A stretch of DNA of 64,000 nucleotides from the NCBI RefSeq assembly GCF_030271515.1, contig NZ_JASCXI010000004.1, positions 372,001-436,000 of the forward strand. The letters are read 5' to 3'. Under the pieces are notes generated by a model, which searched no databases, had not been told where the DNA came from, and saw nothing but the letters and a program-made list of their open reading frames with translations. Below, piece after piece: positions 7,681 to 17,075 of this stretch. Positions within the stretch are counted from its first letter, which is position 1; the number at the start of each line of letters is the position of its first letter. Both the position numbers and the translations under genes were made by a program. The stretch comes from Erythrobacter oryzae. GTDB lineage: Bacteria; Pseudomonadota; Alphaproteobacteria; Sphingomonadales; Sphingomonadaceae.

Positions 7681-8462
7681 GCGGGCACCTTCTCAGCAAT
7701 CTCGATACGGCCCACCCCGGCCCGGCGCGCGTCCGGGAGCGCCCACCACGGCACGTCGGGACGGCGGTGGTGTTCGAGATGATAGCCGAAATGGAAGCAA
7801 GTGGCGAGGCTGGCGAGCGTGCCGAAGTCTTCCGAACGGGCGTTGTGGTGATCGGCAAAGCCGTTGGCCGGCTCGCCCGCGATGTGGCGATGGGTGCGGA
7901 AGGTGCCGAAGTAGAACAGCTGGAGCGAGGATGCCAAGGCCGGCAGCCCGTAGAGCAGCACGATCTGCACCATCGGAATGTCCAGCACCAGCCAGTAGAT
8001 CCCGACCACGGTATGCACGAAAAGGATCGAGCGCCAGCCGAAATAGCGCCGGAAAAAGGTCGCATACCAGCGCTTGAAATCGGCCGGATTGTGCTCGTCG
8101 AAATCGGGGTCGCCCGCGTGGCCTGCCAGCTTGTGGTGGGTGAGGTGCGCGTCCCGCAGGTGCTTCCACCCAAAGCCGGCATAGAGTGCCAGCAGCACCG
8201 TCCCGATCGCGGCGTTGACCCGCCGGTGACCGGGCACCAGCGTCCCGTGCATCGCATCGTGGCAGACAATGAACACGCCGACCGAAAGCCAGCACTGCAC
8301 CGCCGCCATCGCCAGCGCCAGCGGCCAGTTGGTCCAGCTGAGCTCGAACACGAACATCGCATAGGCGTGGATCGCCAGCCAGCTCCCGGCAATCGCCAGC
8401 GCCAGCGCAAGGCCGATGGCGCGCTGGAAGCCGTGGGGGGGCAAGGCGAAATGCGGGTTCAT
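7677..8462 (-). CDS. crtW: beta-carotene ketolase CrtW
   Basis: Membrane di-iron oxygenase that installs 4-keto groups on beta-ionone rings. It is 261 aa. The His motifs HDAMHG, HLTHHKLAG and FHFGYHLEHHRRPDVPWW are those of CrtW-type ketolases, with hydrophobic helices around them. I choose ATG 8462 (MNPHFALPPHGF), which gives the family's usual length. An ATG at 8549 would add 29 unsupported residues. It overlaps crtZ by 4 bp. Ribosome site is weak. The upstream M14 gene ends 111 bp away, so this pair probably has its own promoter. Confidence 0.92.
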   Translation of the reverse strand: MNPHFALPPHGFQRAIGLALALAIAGSWLAIHAYAMFVFELSWTNWPLALAMAAVQCWLSVGVFIVCHDAMHGTLVPGHRRVNAAIGTVLLALYAGFGWKHLRDAHLTHHKLAGHAGDPDFDEHNPADFKRWYATFFRRYFGWRSILFVHTVVGIYWLVLDIPMVQIVLLYGLPALASSLQLFYFGTFRTHRHIAGEPANGFADHHNARSEDFGTLASLATCFHFGYHLEHHRRPDVPWWALPDARRAGVGRIEIAEKVPA

Positions 8463-8573
8463 CAGCCGAAGGATACGCACGGGGCTTGCATGGAGATGCG
8501 TATAGAGCGCGCTCGCCAAACGGCAATTGCGTTTGCTTGCGCGGCTCATGCGCCGCGCGGAAACCCCGCGTGC

Positions 8574-9770
8574 CTATTCCCCGCCGCCCGGAGCGACTGC
8601 CTCGAGCGCCGGGGCCAGCCGCCCCGCCAGCGCCCGCGCCGCGGTGCGGATCGCGGCGCGGTCTGCGGTGTCGGCGACCTCGTAGGTATAGGCGGGGATG
8701 GCATAGACGGCGTGGAACCAGTTCTTCGCCGTACCGCTGCCGGGATTGGCGTTGCGCCGCTCGATCGTGAAGGGATAGTCGGCGAGCGCTGCTTCCTGCC
8801 CTGCGAGCCATGCGGCGAGGAAGCGGCGCTGGCCCCCGTCCATCTCGTCATCGCTCTGGACGTAGAAAAGGTTGCTGCGGGTCGAGTGGAAATCGACCAT
8901 CAGCACCGGCCGCACGCCTTGCGGCAGGGCGTCGAGCCAAGCCTTCACAGCGCGGGTTTCGGGCTGGGTGAAGGGCCCCCAGTCGCGGTTCAAGTCGGTC
9001 GCGCCGCGGTTCGCGCGCCAATGCCCGCGCGCGGTGCCGTCGGGGTTGAGCATCGGCACGATCAGAATCTGGACATCGGCCGGAAGGCTGCGCGCCTCGA
9101 CCAGCGCATCGACGAAGGCGCGCATCGCGATGGCGCCGGTCACCTCGGGGGGATGCTGGCGGCCGAGCAGCACCACCAGTCGCGGAGCGTCCTTGCGGCC
9201 CAGCCGGATCGCCTCGATCGGGCGGCCATCATGCGAGGTTCCGAGCGTGAAGACCGTCGCGCCGCTCGCCGCGCTCCAGCGGTCGAGGTCGGCGCGGGCG
9301 TCGGCGGGCGCGATCACTTCCCGTGCTGAGACGATGCCGCCGCCGGGCGGCAGCGTCATCTGCGCCGCAGCGCCATCCTCGCGCACCTCCACCGCCAGAT
9401 CGCGGCTCTCGCCCCCGCCCGACCACTTGGGGTCGTAGCGATGCTTCGCGCCAAGGTAGCGCAGGGTGACGCTGACCGGCGCATCGCCCTCGGCCTCGTA
9501 GCGGAAGGCGTACCACGGGCTGGGGTTGATGGGAGGCGCGTGCTCGGGGGTGACGAGCAGTTCGAAGGCGCGCTCGCCCGTGATCGCACAGGCGCTGGGC
9601 GCGGCGCCGTCGAAATCGAAATGGAGGCTGACCGAGGCGCTGCGGCACGCCGCGAGGCTGACCCTCGCTTCGGATAACACCCCAATCCCCGCTGGCGGCG
9701 GCGGCGCCCCCGCACATGCCGCCGCCAGCAGGGAGAGGCCGGCCCATACGTATCGCGTTGCGATGCCCAT
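8574..9770 (-). CDS. M14 family zinc carboxypeptidase, exported
   Basis: 398 aa. The N-terminal signal (MGIATRYVWAGLSLLAAACAG) may be a lipoprotein signal with Cys19. A beta-sandwich N-domain (about residues 35-150) precedes the peptidase M14 domain. Zinc ligands are visible: GRQHPPE (His206, Glu209) and DFHST (His295), with substrate-binding NRDWG (261-265) and a late AYTYEV that supplies the catalytic Glu. The N-domain plus M14 layout is like cytosolic-carboxypeptidase-type enzymes. It begins 14 bp after the TonB-receptor gene, as the last gene of the dctA operon, which suggests it releases C-terminal amino acids from peptides taken up by that system. Confidence 0.85.
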   Translation of the reverse strand: MGIATRYVWAGLSLLAAACAGAPPPPAGIGVLSEARVSLAACRSASVSLHFDFDGAAPSACAITGERAFELLVTPEHAPPINPSPWYAFRYEAEGDAPVSVTLRYLGAKHRYDPKWSGGGESRDLAVEVREDGAAAQMTLPPGGGIVSAREVIAPADARADLDRWSAASGATVFTLGTSHDGRPIEAIRLGRKDAPRLVVLLGRQHPPEVTGAIAMRAFVDALVEARSLPADVQILIVPMLNPDGTARGHWRANRGATDLNRDWGPFTQPETRAVKAWLDALPQGVRPVLMVDFHSTRSNLFYVQSDDEMDGGQRRFLAAWLAGQEAALADYPFTIERRNANPGSGTAKNWFHAVYAIPAYTYEVADTADRAAIRTAARALAGRLAPALEAVAPGGGE

Positions 9771-9784
9771 GGGCGCGCGGCCTA

Positions 9785-12700
9785 TCAGAGCGTCTTGCGC
9801 AGTTCGACCCGGAACACCCGCCCGCGGGGCGAATGCAGCGCGCTGAAGAATCCATAGGTCTCGTCGGCCAGCGGCGGATCGGTGTCGAACACGTTGTTGA
9901 CCCCCAGCCGGATGCGGGTGCCTTCCAGTGCGCCATCCTCGAAGGAATAGCCGACGCTGAGGTTGAAGGTCAGCATGTCATCGACGCGGTAGAAGTTGAT
10001 GTTGGGATCGTCCGAGGTGAACGGCAGGTCGCGCGTGACGCTGGTGTTCCAGACCTGCCCGACATATTGCGCGAACACGCCCACATCGACCAGGCCGAGA
10101 CCCCAGTTGACCGAGCCGCTGAAGCGCCACTTGGGACGGCCGTCGAGCTCGAGCAGCTCGCCGAGCCCCTCGATCCGCACCTCCGGCGGCAGATCGCCCG
10201 ATGCGACCGCATCGAGCAGCGCCTGCCCGTCTGCCCCGGCCGACTGGACAAAGCCGTTGAGCCGCGCCGCATTGAAGCGCAGGCGCACATCGCCCGCGCC
10301 GAAATCCGGGACATTATAGGCAAGACCGAAGTCCCAGCCCTTCGAGATGCGGCTGTCGAGGTTGAGATAGGGATCGAGCACCCGGATGATGTCGCCCGCC
10401 GCTGCCAGCCCCGTGCCGGCGTAGAGATCGATCTGCTCCTGCGTCGGCGCGGCGCGGATCACCGCCGGGTTGAAGCTGCCGGTCTGGCGCAGCAGCAGAT
10501 CGAGCGCGATCGCATTGTCATCGCCGAAGGTGCCGACGAGGCCGGTCTGCTTCACGCGCCAGTAATCCGCCGTCAGCGTCAGGCCGGGGATGAATTCCGG
10601 TTCGAGCACGATGCCGAGGTTGATGCTCTCGCTGTCCTCGGGCCGCAGCTGGTCGGTGCCCGACCGGAAGCTGATCACGCCCTCGCCCGGACACAGGCCG
10701 AGGTTGGCAAGCTGGCCCTTGATGACCTGCGCCTGGCAGCGCACGAAATCGTCGCGGGTGTTGGAGCGGGTGGTGCCTTCGTCGTTGACCTGCACGAGGT
10801 TGGGCGCACGGAAGCCCTGCGACCATGCACCGCGCAGCATCAGGCCCGGCACCACGGTCCAGGATGCCGCCGCACGCGGGACGATCGCGGTCTCGTCGAT
10901 GTCGCGGAAGTGCTCCAGTCGGCCCGCCAACTGGAGGTTCAGGGCGTGGACGAGCGGGATGTCCATGTCCTCGCTGACCAGCGGCACGAAGGTTTCGAGG
11001 AAGGCCGACCACACCTCGCGCGAACCGCTGGTGTCGGGCGAGGCGCTGGTGCCCGCGACATCGCTGCCGTCGAACACGCCGGTGACGCTATCGGTCCAGG
11101 TGATGGTGCCGTCGATGCGCGGATCGCGGTCGTCGAAGAAGGTCTCGCGCCGCCATTCGATGCCGCCCGCGACCCCGACATCACCGCCGGGCAGGGTCAG
11201 GAGACTGGAATTGCTGACCTTGAAGTCGGCCAGCGCGAGGCTCGTGCCGCCCTTGCGGAACACGCTGATGCGGAAGGGATCGACGCTGCTGGCCGGATTG
11301 GGGGTGCAGTCGCCATTGCCCGGGTCGCCCGTCACGCAGCCGCCGTTGAACGGGTTGTAGGCATCGGGCGTCGAACGGTTGATCGCCTGCTGGAGCAGGG
11401 TAAGCGAGACGCGGTTGCCTTCGAGATCGGTGCTGCGGGCCTCGGAATAGACGAAGCCGGTGTCGAAATCCCAGTCGCCGAAATTGCCCTTGAGGCCGGC
11501 GACGAGGCGGTAGGAATCCTTGTCGACATCGACCGTGCGGTTGCCGGCATCGACGAAGCGGTAGCGCTCCATGATGACATTGGCGCCGCTTGCGGGGACG
11601 GTGAGGCCGGGAAGGCGGTTGGGGTTCGCCGCGCCGCCCGGGAAGGTGACGGGGCCGAAGGGGTTCCAGTAGGCATTGCGCGAAATCCCCACGGGCACGG
11701 CGCTGAGGATCGCGGCCGGGGTGATGTTGCGGCTGCTTTCCGAGCGGTAATAGGTGCCCTCGAAATAGCCTTCGACATTGTCGCTGAATTCGTAGTTCAG
11801 CAGCATGGCGGCGTTGTAGCGGGTCTTCTCGCTGATCAGCGTGGTGCCGAAGGCGCGGTTGTAACGCACCGCGGCCACGGGGTTGTCGCCGTTGCGCGCG
11901 CACAGGCCGTTGCCGAAGTCGAGCCGGCAGCCGGTCTGGCTCGAGGGCTGGAGATAGAAGTCGTCGTCGCGGATCGGGGTCTGGTTGTTGTTGGTGATCT
12001 GGATGTCGAACTGGCCGAAGGGGCCGAAGGTGTTGCGGTTGTTGAACTGCGTATCGCCTTCGAACGCGGTGCCGACCAGCAGCGGGGTCTTGTCGTCATC
12101 GGCCGAATAGGCGCGCTCGGAGGCGTCGATCCCGTTTTCGTAGAAATAGCCGCCATAGACGGTCAGGTTGGCCCGCCCACCGGCGAAATCGAAGCCGTAG
12201 CCGCCGTTGATCTGGGCGCTGTAGAGCCCGGTGCCGTCCGAATTGCGGTATTCGCCCTCGATGAAGCCGCCCCGGCGGTTGCCGCGCAGCACGGTGTTGA
12301 CCACGCCTGCCACCGCATCCGCGCCGTAGATCGCCGAAGCGCCGTCGCGCAGCACCTCGAGCCGGCGCACGGAGCCGGGCGCGATCTCGTTGGTGTCGGG
12401 GCTGACGACGGGGACCAGCAGCTCGGTCTGGAAGCCGGGGTTGAGCACCATGCGGCGGCCGTTGATCAGCAGCAGCGTGTTGCCGGTGCCGAGATCGCGC
12501 AGGTTGATCGAGGCCGCATCGCCGCGGGCGTTGTTCGACGAGACATCGTTCTGCTCGTTGAAGGCCACCCCGCCCGACTGCGGGATCGCGCGGAACAGCT
12601 CGTCGCCCGATGTCGCAGCGACATTGGCGATGTCGACTTCGTCGACCACGGTGACGGGCAGCACGTCGTTGATCTTGGCACCCTGGATCTGGGTGCCGGT

Positions 12701-12835
12701 GACGATGATCTCGCGGCTGACGTCCTCCTCGGGCGCAGGCGGCGGCGGGGCCGCTTCCTGCGCGTGCACGGCAGTGGCGGCGATCAGGCTGCCGCCGCAC
12801 ATCAGGACAAGCCTGCTCAAGAACGTGGTGGACAT
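9785..12835 (-). CDS. TonB-dependent outer-membrane receptor
   Basis: 1016 aa. Signal peptide ending AVHAQ, a TonB-box-like REIIVTGTQI segment, a plug domain (about residues 55-190; GDAASINLRDLGTGNTLLLINGRR and VLRDGASAIYGADAVAGVVN) and a 22-strand-type barrel ending in aromatic-basic VFRVELRKTL. TonB-ExbBD energises uptake of the ligand across the outer membrane. It starts 2 bp after an esterase gene in the dctA operon and is followed closely by an M14 carboxypeptidase. The ligand is unknown; from context I infer a peptide or ester-linked organic-acid nutrient rather than iron. Confidence 0.9.
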   Translation of the reverse strand: MSTTFLSRLVLMCGGSLIAATAVHAQEAAPPPPAPEEDVSREIIVTGTQIQGAKINDVLPVTVVDEVDIANVAATSGDELFRAIPQSGGVAFNEQNDVSSNNARGDAASINLRDLGTGNTLLLINGRRMVLNPGFQTELLVPVVSPDTNEIAPGSVRRLEVLRDGASAIYGADAVAGVVNTVLRGNRRGGFIEGEYRNSDGTGLYSAQINGGYGFDFAGGRANLTVYGGYFYENGIDASERAYSADDDKTPLLVGTAFEGDTQFNNRNTFGPFGQFDIQITNNNQTPIRDDDFYLQPSSQTGCRLDFGNGLCARNGDNPVAAVRYNRAFGTTLISEKTRYNAAMLLNYEFSDNVEGYFEGTYYRSESSRNITPAAILSAVPVGISRNAYWNPFGPVTFPGGAANPNRLPGLTVPASGANVIMERYRFVDAGNRTVDVDKDSYRLVAGLKGNFGDWDFDTGFVYSEARSTDLEGNRVSLTLLQQAINRSTPDAYNPFNGGCVTGDPGNGDCTPNPASSVDPFRISVFRKGGTSLALADFKVSNSSLLTLPGGDVGVAGGIEWRRETFFDDRDPRIDGTITWTDSVTGVFDGSDVAGTSASPDTSGSREVWSAFLETFVPLVSEDMDIPLVHALNLQLAGRLEHFRDIDETAIVPRAAASWTVVPGLMLRGAWSQGFRAPNLVQVNDEGTTRSNTRDDFVRCQAQVIKGQLANLGLCPGEGVISFRSGTDQLRPEDSESINLGIVLEPEFIPGLTLTADYWRVKQTGLVGTFGDDNAIALDLLLRQTGSFNPAVIRAAPTQEQIDLYAGTGLAAAGDIIRVLDPYLNLDSRISKGWDFGLAYNVPDFGAGDVRLRFNAARLNGFVQSAGADGQALLDAVASGDLPPEVRIEGLGELLELDGRPKWRFSGSVNWGLGLVDVGVFAQYVGQVWNTSVTRDLPFTSDDPNINFYRVDDMLTFNLSVGYSFEDGALEGTRIRLGVNNVFDTDPPLADETYGFFSALHSPRGRVFRVELRKTL

Positions 12836-12837
12836 GG

Positions 12838-13779
12838 TTATTCTCCCCGTTTTTCAATTATCTGCAATGATTGCGCCCAATGGGTGAAGAGCCCGGGCCA
12901 CTGGCTGATGACCTGCTCGGGCTCGCCCAGCCCCCAGCCGTGGCCACCGTCGCGGAACAGGTGCAGCTCCGCGCTCGCCCCGGCGGCCACCAGGGTCTGG
13001 AACAGGAGGATGCCGTGCCCCGGCGGCGTGGTCGGATCGTCGGCAGCCGCGAAGATGATCGTCGGCGGTGCGTCCTTGGTCGCGTAGGTGTCGAGTGACC
13101 ACGCGGCCTCTGCGGCGGGCGTTTCCTTGTCGCCCACGATCTCGCGGCGGGTGCGGGTGGTGTCGTAGGGCTTGCGCAGAGTGACGACCGGGAACAGCAG
13201 CACCGCGAAGTCGGGCCGGGCCGAGACGTGCTCGAAGCGGTCCTTGCCCTCGTAGAGCGCGCGGCCGGGCTGGTAGGCGGTGAAGCCCGCGAGATGCCCG
13301 CCTGCCGAAAAGCCCATGATCCCGATGCGGTCGGGCCGCACGCCGAATTCGCCCGCGCGGGTGCGGATGATCTTCATCGCTCGCTGCGCATCCATGAAGG
13401 GGGCGCTCGCGTCCCATCCGTCATTGGGGAGGCGGTAGATCAGCTCGAACACGGTGAAGCCCTGCGCGGCGAGCCACTCGGCCGCAGGGGTGCTTTCCTT
13501 CTTGAGCTGGATGCGGAAATAGCCGCCCCCGCCTGCCACCAGCACCGCCGCGCCATTGGGCACGGCGGGACGATAGACCCGCATCCGCGGCACCGCGACA
13601 TTGGAGACCGCGCCCAGCCCCGAGCCCTCGCTGCCGATCTTCTCCGGCCCCTCGACCTTGCCATTGCCCGGCGGGGTGGCCGGCCACAGCGCGATTTCCT
13701 CGCGCTGCGGAGCCGCACCCTCGGCCGCGAGCGCCGCAGGTGCGAGCGCCACCAGAAGCGCGATCAGAAAGCGGATCAC
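12838..13779 (-). CDS. secreted alpha/beta-hydrolase (acetyl-esterase / BD-FAE-like)
   Basis: 313 aa. GTG start at 13779 within a GTGA overlap with dctA, and a signal peptide ([21 protein letters not shown]). The alpha/beta-hydrolase core has the nucleophile elbow GFSAGGH (Ser158), an oxyanion [10 protein letters not shown] region and the catalytic His in [10 protein letters not shown] near the C-terminus. This resembles esterases of the acetyl-xylan/feruloyl-esterase-like family. Cotranscribed between dctA and a TonB receptor, so it likely hydrolyses an ester in the periplasm, and the product could be taken up by DctA. Substrate is inference. Confidence 0.83.
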   Translation of the reverse strand: MIRFLIALLVALAPAALAAEGAAPQREEIALWPATPPGNGKVEGPEKIGSEGSGLGAVSNVAVPRMRVYRPAVPNGAAVLVAGGGGYFRIQLKKESTPAAEWLAAQGFTVFELIYRLPNDGWDASAPFMDAQRAMKIIRTRAGEFGVRPDRIGIMGFSAGGHLAGFTAYQPGRALYEGKDRFEHVSARPDFAVLLFPVVTLRKPYDTTRTRREIVGDKETPAAEAAWSLDTYATKDAPPTIIFAAADDPTTPPGHGILLFQTLVAAGASAELHLFRDGGHGWGLGEPEQVISQWPGLFTHWAQSLQIIEKRGE

Positions 13780-15161
13780 GGCGTCTTCTCCAGCACCCGG
13801 GCAATCTCTTCGCTCACCGGCCCGCTGCGCTCGTGCCGCTCGATATCCTCCACCGGCAGCGGCAGCGGCGTGCCCGCCAGCGCCGCGGCGAGCCGCTCGC
13901 GGTCGAGCGCGCCTTCCCACTTGGCGACGATGATCGTCGCCACGGCATTGCCGATGAAGTTGGTGAGTGCCCGGCATTCGGACATGAAGCGGTCGATCCC
14001 GAGGATCAGCGCCATCCCCGCGACCGGCACCCCCGGCACCACCGACAGCGTCGCGGCGAGGATCACGAAGCCCGATCCGGTCACCCCCGCCGCCCCTTTC
14101 GAACTGATCATGGCGACCAGCACCAGCGTCAGCTGCTCGGCGAGGCTCAGCTCCACCCCCACCGCCTGCGCGATGAACAGCGCGGCGAGCGTCATGTAGA
14201 TGTTGGTGCCGTCGAGATTGAAGGAATAGCCGGTGGGCACCACCAGCCCGACCACCGCCTTGCGGCATCCGGCGGCTTCCATCTTCTCCATCAGGCTCGG
14301 CAGCGCGGCCTCGGAGGAGGAGGTGCCGAGCACCAGCAGCAGTTCCTCGCGCAGATAGCGGATCAGCGCGAAGATCGAAAAGCCTCCCGCCCAGCCGCAC
14401 AGCCCCAGCACCACTACCACGAAGAACAGCGAGGTGAGATAGAAAGTCGCGACCAGCGCGGCGAGGCTCGCAAGGCTGCCGATGCCGAACTCGCCGATGG
14501 TGAAGGCCATCGCCCCGAAGGCGCCGATGGGCGCGAGCTTCATCAGCATGCCCACCAGCTTGAACACCACCGCCCCGAAGGAGGCGAGCACGTCGGTCAC
14601 GAGGTCGCTCGCGGGACGCGTCGCGGCGATCGCGACACCGGCGAGGATCGCGACCAGCAGCACCTGGAGGATCTGCCCGTCGGTGACCGCGCTGAACAGG
14701 GTGTCGGGAATGATGCCGAGAAGGAAGCCGGTGATGGTGGTCGCCTCTGCCTTGTCGGCATAGTCGGCGACCGCGGCGGTATCGAGGGTGGCGGGATCGA
14801 TGTTCAGCCCCTCGCCCGGGCGCACCACATTGGCGACCACCAGGCCGATCACCAGCGCGAGGGTCGAGAAGGTGAGGAAATAGGCGAAGGCCTTGCCCGC
14901 GACGCTGCCGACCGCCTTCAGATCGCTCATCCCGGCGATCCCGGTGGCGACCGTGACGAAGATCACCGGCGCGATGATCATCTTGACCAGCTTGATGAAG
15001 CCATCGCCCAGCGGCTTGAGGCTGGCACCGAATTCGGGCGCGAAGTGGCCGACCAGCGCGCCGAGCGCGATCGCGGTCAGCACCTGCACATAGAGCAGGC
15101 GGTAGAACGGCTTGCGCACCGGCGCGGCCGCGTCCCCGATGTTGATCGACTGCGCACCCAT
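13776..15161 (-). CDS. dctA: DctA-type dicarboxylate/amino acid:cation symporter
   Basis: Inner-membrane DAACS-family secondary transporter (C4-dicarboxylates, or Glu/Asp in relatives). It is 461 aa with the family hallmarks in order: [18 protein letters not shown], the Ser-rich [11 protein letters not shown] reentrant loop, [27 protein letters not shown] and [21 protein letters not shown] (reentrant loop 2 and helix 8 region). First gene of a four-gene operon with an esterase, a TonB receptor and a peptidase, divergent from dctB-dctD. The DctBD pairing favours C4-dicarboxylates; the linked carboxypeptidase leaves Glu/Asp uptake open. Confidence 0.88.
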   Translation of the reverse strand: MGAQSINIGDAAAPVRKPFYRLLYVQVLTAIALGALVGHFAPEFGASLKPLGDGFIKLVKMIIAPVIFVTVATGIAGMSDLKAVGSVAGKAFAYFLTFSTLALVIGLVVANVVRPGEGLNIDPATLDTAAVADYADKAEATTITGFLLGIIPDTLFSAVTDGQILQVLLVAILAGVAIAATRPASDLVTDVLASFGAVVFKLVGMLMKLAPIGAFGAMAFTIGEFGIGSLASLAALVATFYLTSLFFVVVVLGLCGWAGGFSIFALIRYLREELLLVLGTSSSEAALPSLMEKMEAAGCRKAVVGLVVPTGYSFNLDGTNIYMTLAALFIAQAVGVELSLAEQLTLVLVAMISSKGAAGVTGSGFVILAATLSVVPGVPVAGMALILGIDRFMSECRALTNFIGNAVATIIVAKWEGALDRERLAAALAGTPLPLPVEDIERHERSGPVSEEIARVLEKTP

Positions 15162-15290
15162 TGGCGCTTGTGTCCCCCGGCTAAAACCTCTCGTCGTAGA
15201 GGATCGGGCCGCGCTGGTGCGGCTGCAAGCGCTTCATGCGCGGGTGGCAATGCATGTAAATTCAGTCGCTTGAGCGAATCCGTCCGGCGA

Positions 15291-15343
15291 TTTGTGCGGA
15301 AATCCGCACAAAATTCTTGCGCCGCGTGCGGAAAGGCGCACAA
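15291..15343. promoter_or_regulatory. two DctD-like palindromic operators between dctA and dctB
   Basis: Site 1 (15292-15311) is TTGTGCGGA-AA-TCCGCACAA, a perfect 9-bp inverted repeat, extended to 10 bp by flanking T/A. Site 2 (15324-15343), GCGTGCGGA-AA-GGCGCACAA, is a degenerate copy matching 7 of 9 in each arm. Centres are 32 bp apart, about three helical turns. Paired sites of this form are typical of DctD upstream activating sequences at rhizobial dctA. They lie 130-180 bp upstream of dctA and 35-90 bp upstream of the proposed dctB start, so both directions may be controlled. Confidence 0.7.
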
Positions 15344-15377
15344 GCCGCGAGGGGCAGCACAGGGGAAGGCCAAGGGT

Positions 15378-17075
15378 TTGCGCAGCACGGACAGCCTTTC
15401 CCGACCCGCGTCCGGCCGTCTTGGGCGCCGCTATCTGATCTCGCTCGCGGGAGTCGCGGCGGTGCTGCTTGCGGCGCTGGCAATGCTCGGGCTCGAACGC
15501 GCGGCGCGGGTCTCCGCGCTCGAGGAGACCCGCGCCGCGGCGACCAGTCAGGCCGCGATCCTTGCCGCAGGTCTCGAAAGCGAGCTCAACAAGTTCAGCC
15601 TCGTGCCGCGCGTGCTCGCCGTCGATCCCGAGGTCGCCGCGCTGCTTGGCGGCGCGGCGGGCGGGCGCGACCTGCTCAACCGGCGGCTGGCGGCACTGGC
15701 GCGGCAAACCAATGCGGCCGCGATCTACCTGATGGACGGGCGCGGGACCACGCTGGCGGCGAGCAACTGGGACCGGCCGGACAGCTTCATCGGCGCCAAT
15801 TACCGCTTCCGCGACTATTTCCGCGGCGCGCTCGCGAACGGGACGGCGAATGAATTTGCGCTCGGCACGGTCAGCCGCCGCCCTGGGCTCTATCTGTCCG
15901 AGCGGGTCGGCCCTGCGGGCGCTCCGCGCGGCGTGGTCGCGGTCAAGGTCGAATTCGACAGCCTCGAGGCCAAGTGGCGCCGCGCCGAGGACGGGGTCTT
16001 CGTGACCGATGCGGGCGGGATCGTGCTGCTGGCGAGCGACCCGGCATGGCGGTTCCGCGCGGCGGCGGGCTCCGCGCGCCCGCGCGATCCCGTGCGCGAT
16101 GCGATGCAGTTCGGCGTCGCCGAGCCGCGCCCGATCGAGCTTCCCGCCCGTCAAGGCGGGGCACAGCCCGTCACCATGATCGAGAAGATCCAGCCGATCG
16201 CCCCCGTCGGCTGGGAGCTGCACCTCCTCGCCGATCCCGCCCCACGCCTGTCGGTGGCGCGCGCCAATGCGCGGCTGGCGGGCGTGGTCCTGCTGCTGCT
16301 GGCGTGGCTGGCAGGAGCGAGCGCGTGGCTGTGGCAGCGCCAGCGCCTCGCCCGCGCGGCAGCCGAGGTTGCCGCACAGACCGCAACCTTGCGCGACCAG
16401 TTGCAACAGGCCAACCGCCTCGCCACCCTCGGCCAGATCACCGCCGGGCTCGGCCACGAGATCCGCCAGCCGCTCGCCGCGATGCGCGCCTATGCCGAGA
16501 ACGGGTTGCGCCTGCTCGAGGCCGACCGACGCACCGAGGCAGCGGCCAATTTCGACCGGATCGCCCAGCTCGCCGGGCGGATCGGCGAGATCACCGCCGA
16601 GCAGCTCCACTTCAGCCGCCGCTCCGCCGAGGCACCACGCGAGATCCGGCTCGCGGAGGTGATCGACGGCTCGCTGTTGCTGCTGCGCGACCAGCTGCGC
16701 CAGCACGGCCTCGCGCTCGAACTGCCCGCTGCCGAGGCCGCCGCGACCACGGTGCGTGCGCGCCACGTCCAGCTCGAGCAGGTGCTGGTCAACCTGCTCC
16801 AGAACGCCATCCAGGCCTGCGCGCCCGAGGGGCGGATCACGCTGGCGATCACGACCGCGGGCGGGACCGTGCGGCTGAGCGTCACCGACACCGGGCCGGG
16901 CGTGCCCCCGGCGCTGGTCGACACGCTGTTCCAGCCCTTCGTCACCGCGCGCGAGGACGGGATCGGCCTTGGCCTTGCGATCGCGCGCGACATCATGCGC
17001 CAGCTTGGCGGCGACCTGATCCACGAGGCTACCGACAGCGGCGCGCGCTTCACCATGGTGATGCCCGCCGCATGA
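15378..17075 (+). CDS. dctB: DctB-like sensor histidine kinase
   Basis: 565 aa from a TTG start preceded by AGGGGAAGG; the upstream frame is open but antisense to dctA. Transmembrane helix 1 (about 19-38), a periplasmic double-PAS/Cache sensor (about 40-295, with ANYRFRDYFRGAL typical of dicarboxylate sensors), transmembrane helix 2 (about 301-318), a coiled coil, an H-box GLGHEIRQPLAAM (His360), and a GHKL ATPase with N-box NLLQNAIQA, G1 DTGPGVP and G2 GIGLGLAIARDI. The Cache architecture and His-box match DctB. It overlaps dctD by 4 bp. It should respond to external C4-dicarboxylate and phosphorylate the adjacent regulator. Confidence 0.88.
   Translation: MRSTDSLSRPASGRLGRRYLISLAGVAAVLLAALAMLGLERAARVSALEETRAAATSQAAILAAGLESELNKFSLVPRVLAVDPEVAALLGGAAGGRDLLNRRLAALARQTNAAAIYLMDGRGTTLAASNWDRPDSFIGANYRFRDYFRGALANGTANEFALGTVSRRPGLYLSERVGPAGAPRGVVAVKVEFDSLEAKWRRAEDGVFVTDAGGIVLLASDPAWRFRAAAGSARPRDPVRDAMQFGVAEPRPIELPARQGGAQPVTMIEKIQPIAPVGWELHLLADPAPRLSVARANARLAGVVLLLLAWLAGASAWLWQRQRLARAAAEVAAQTATLRDQLQQANRLATLGQITAGLGHEIRQPLAAMRAYAENGLRLLEADRRTEAAANFDRIAQLAGRIGEITAEQLHFSRRSAEAPREIRLAEVIDGSLLLLRDQLRQHGLALELPAAEAAATTVRARHVQLEQVLVNLLQNAIQACAPEGRITLAITTAGGTVRLSVTDTGPGVPPALVDTLFQPFVTAREDGIGLGLAIARDIMRQLGGDLIHEATDSGARFTMVMPAA

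Noticed and set aside
9716-13087. A 1123-codon open frame on the plus strand across the TonB-receptor and esterase genes.
   Set aside because: It is antisense to clear genes. High GC removes stop codons from the mirror frame; the translation is repetitive Arg/Val/Gly without domains.
12838-14400. Possible longer esterase starting within the dctA gene.
   Set aside because: The added N-terminus is antisense-like Arg/Gly-rich sequence in the wrong frame of dctA; the GTG at 13779 gives a proper signal peptide and a GTGA overlap.
15162-15290. Search for a -24/-12 sigma-54 promoter upstream of dctA.
   Set aside because: No GG-N10-GC element with acceptable flanks was found on the minus strand, so none is annotated.
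13740-15377. Extension of the dctB frame about 540 codons upstream.
   Set aside because: It runs antisense to dctA and encodes His/Arg/Gln-rich nonsense. The kinase's first membrane helix and a ribosome site place the start near 15378.
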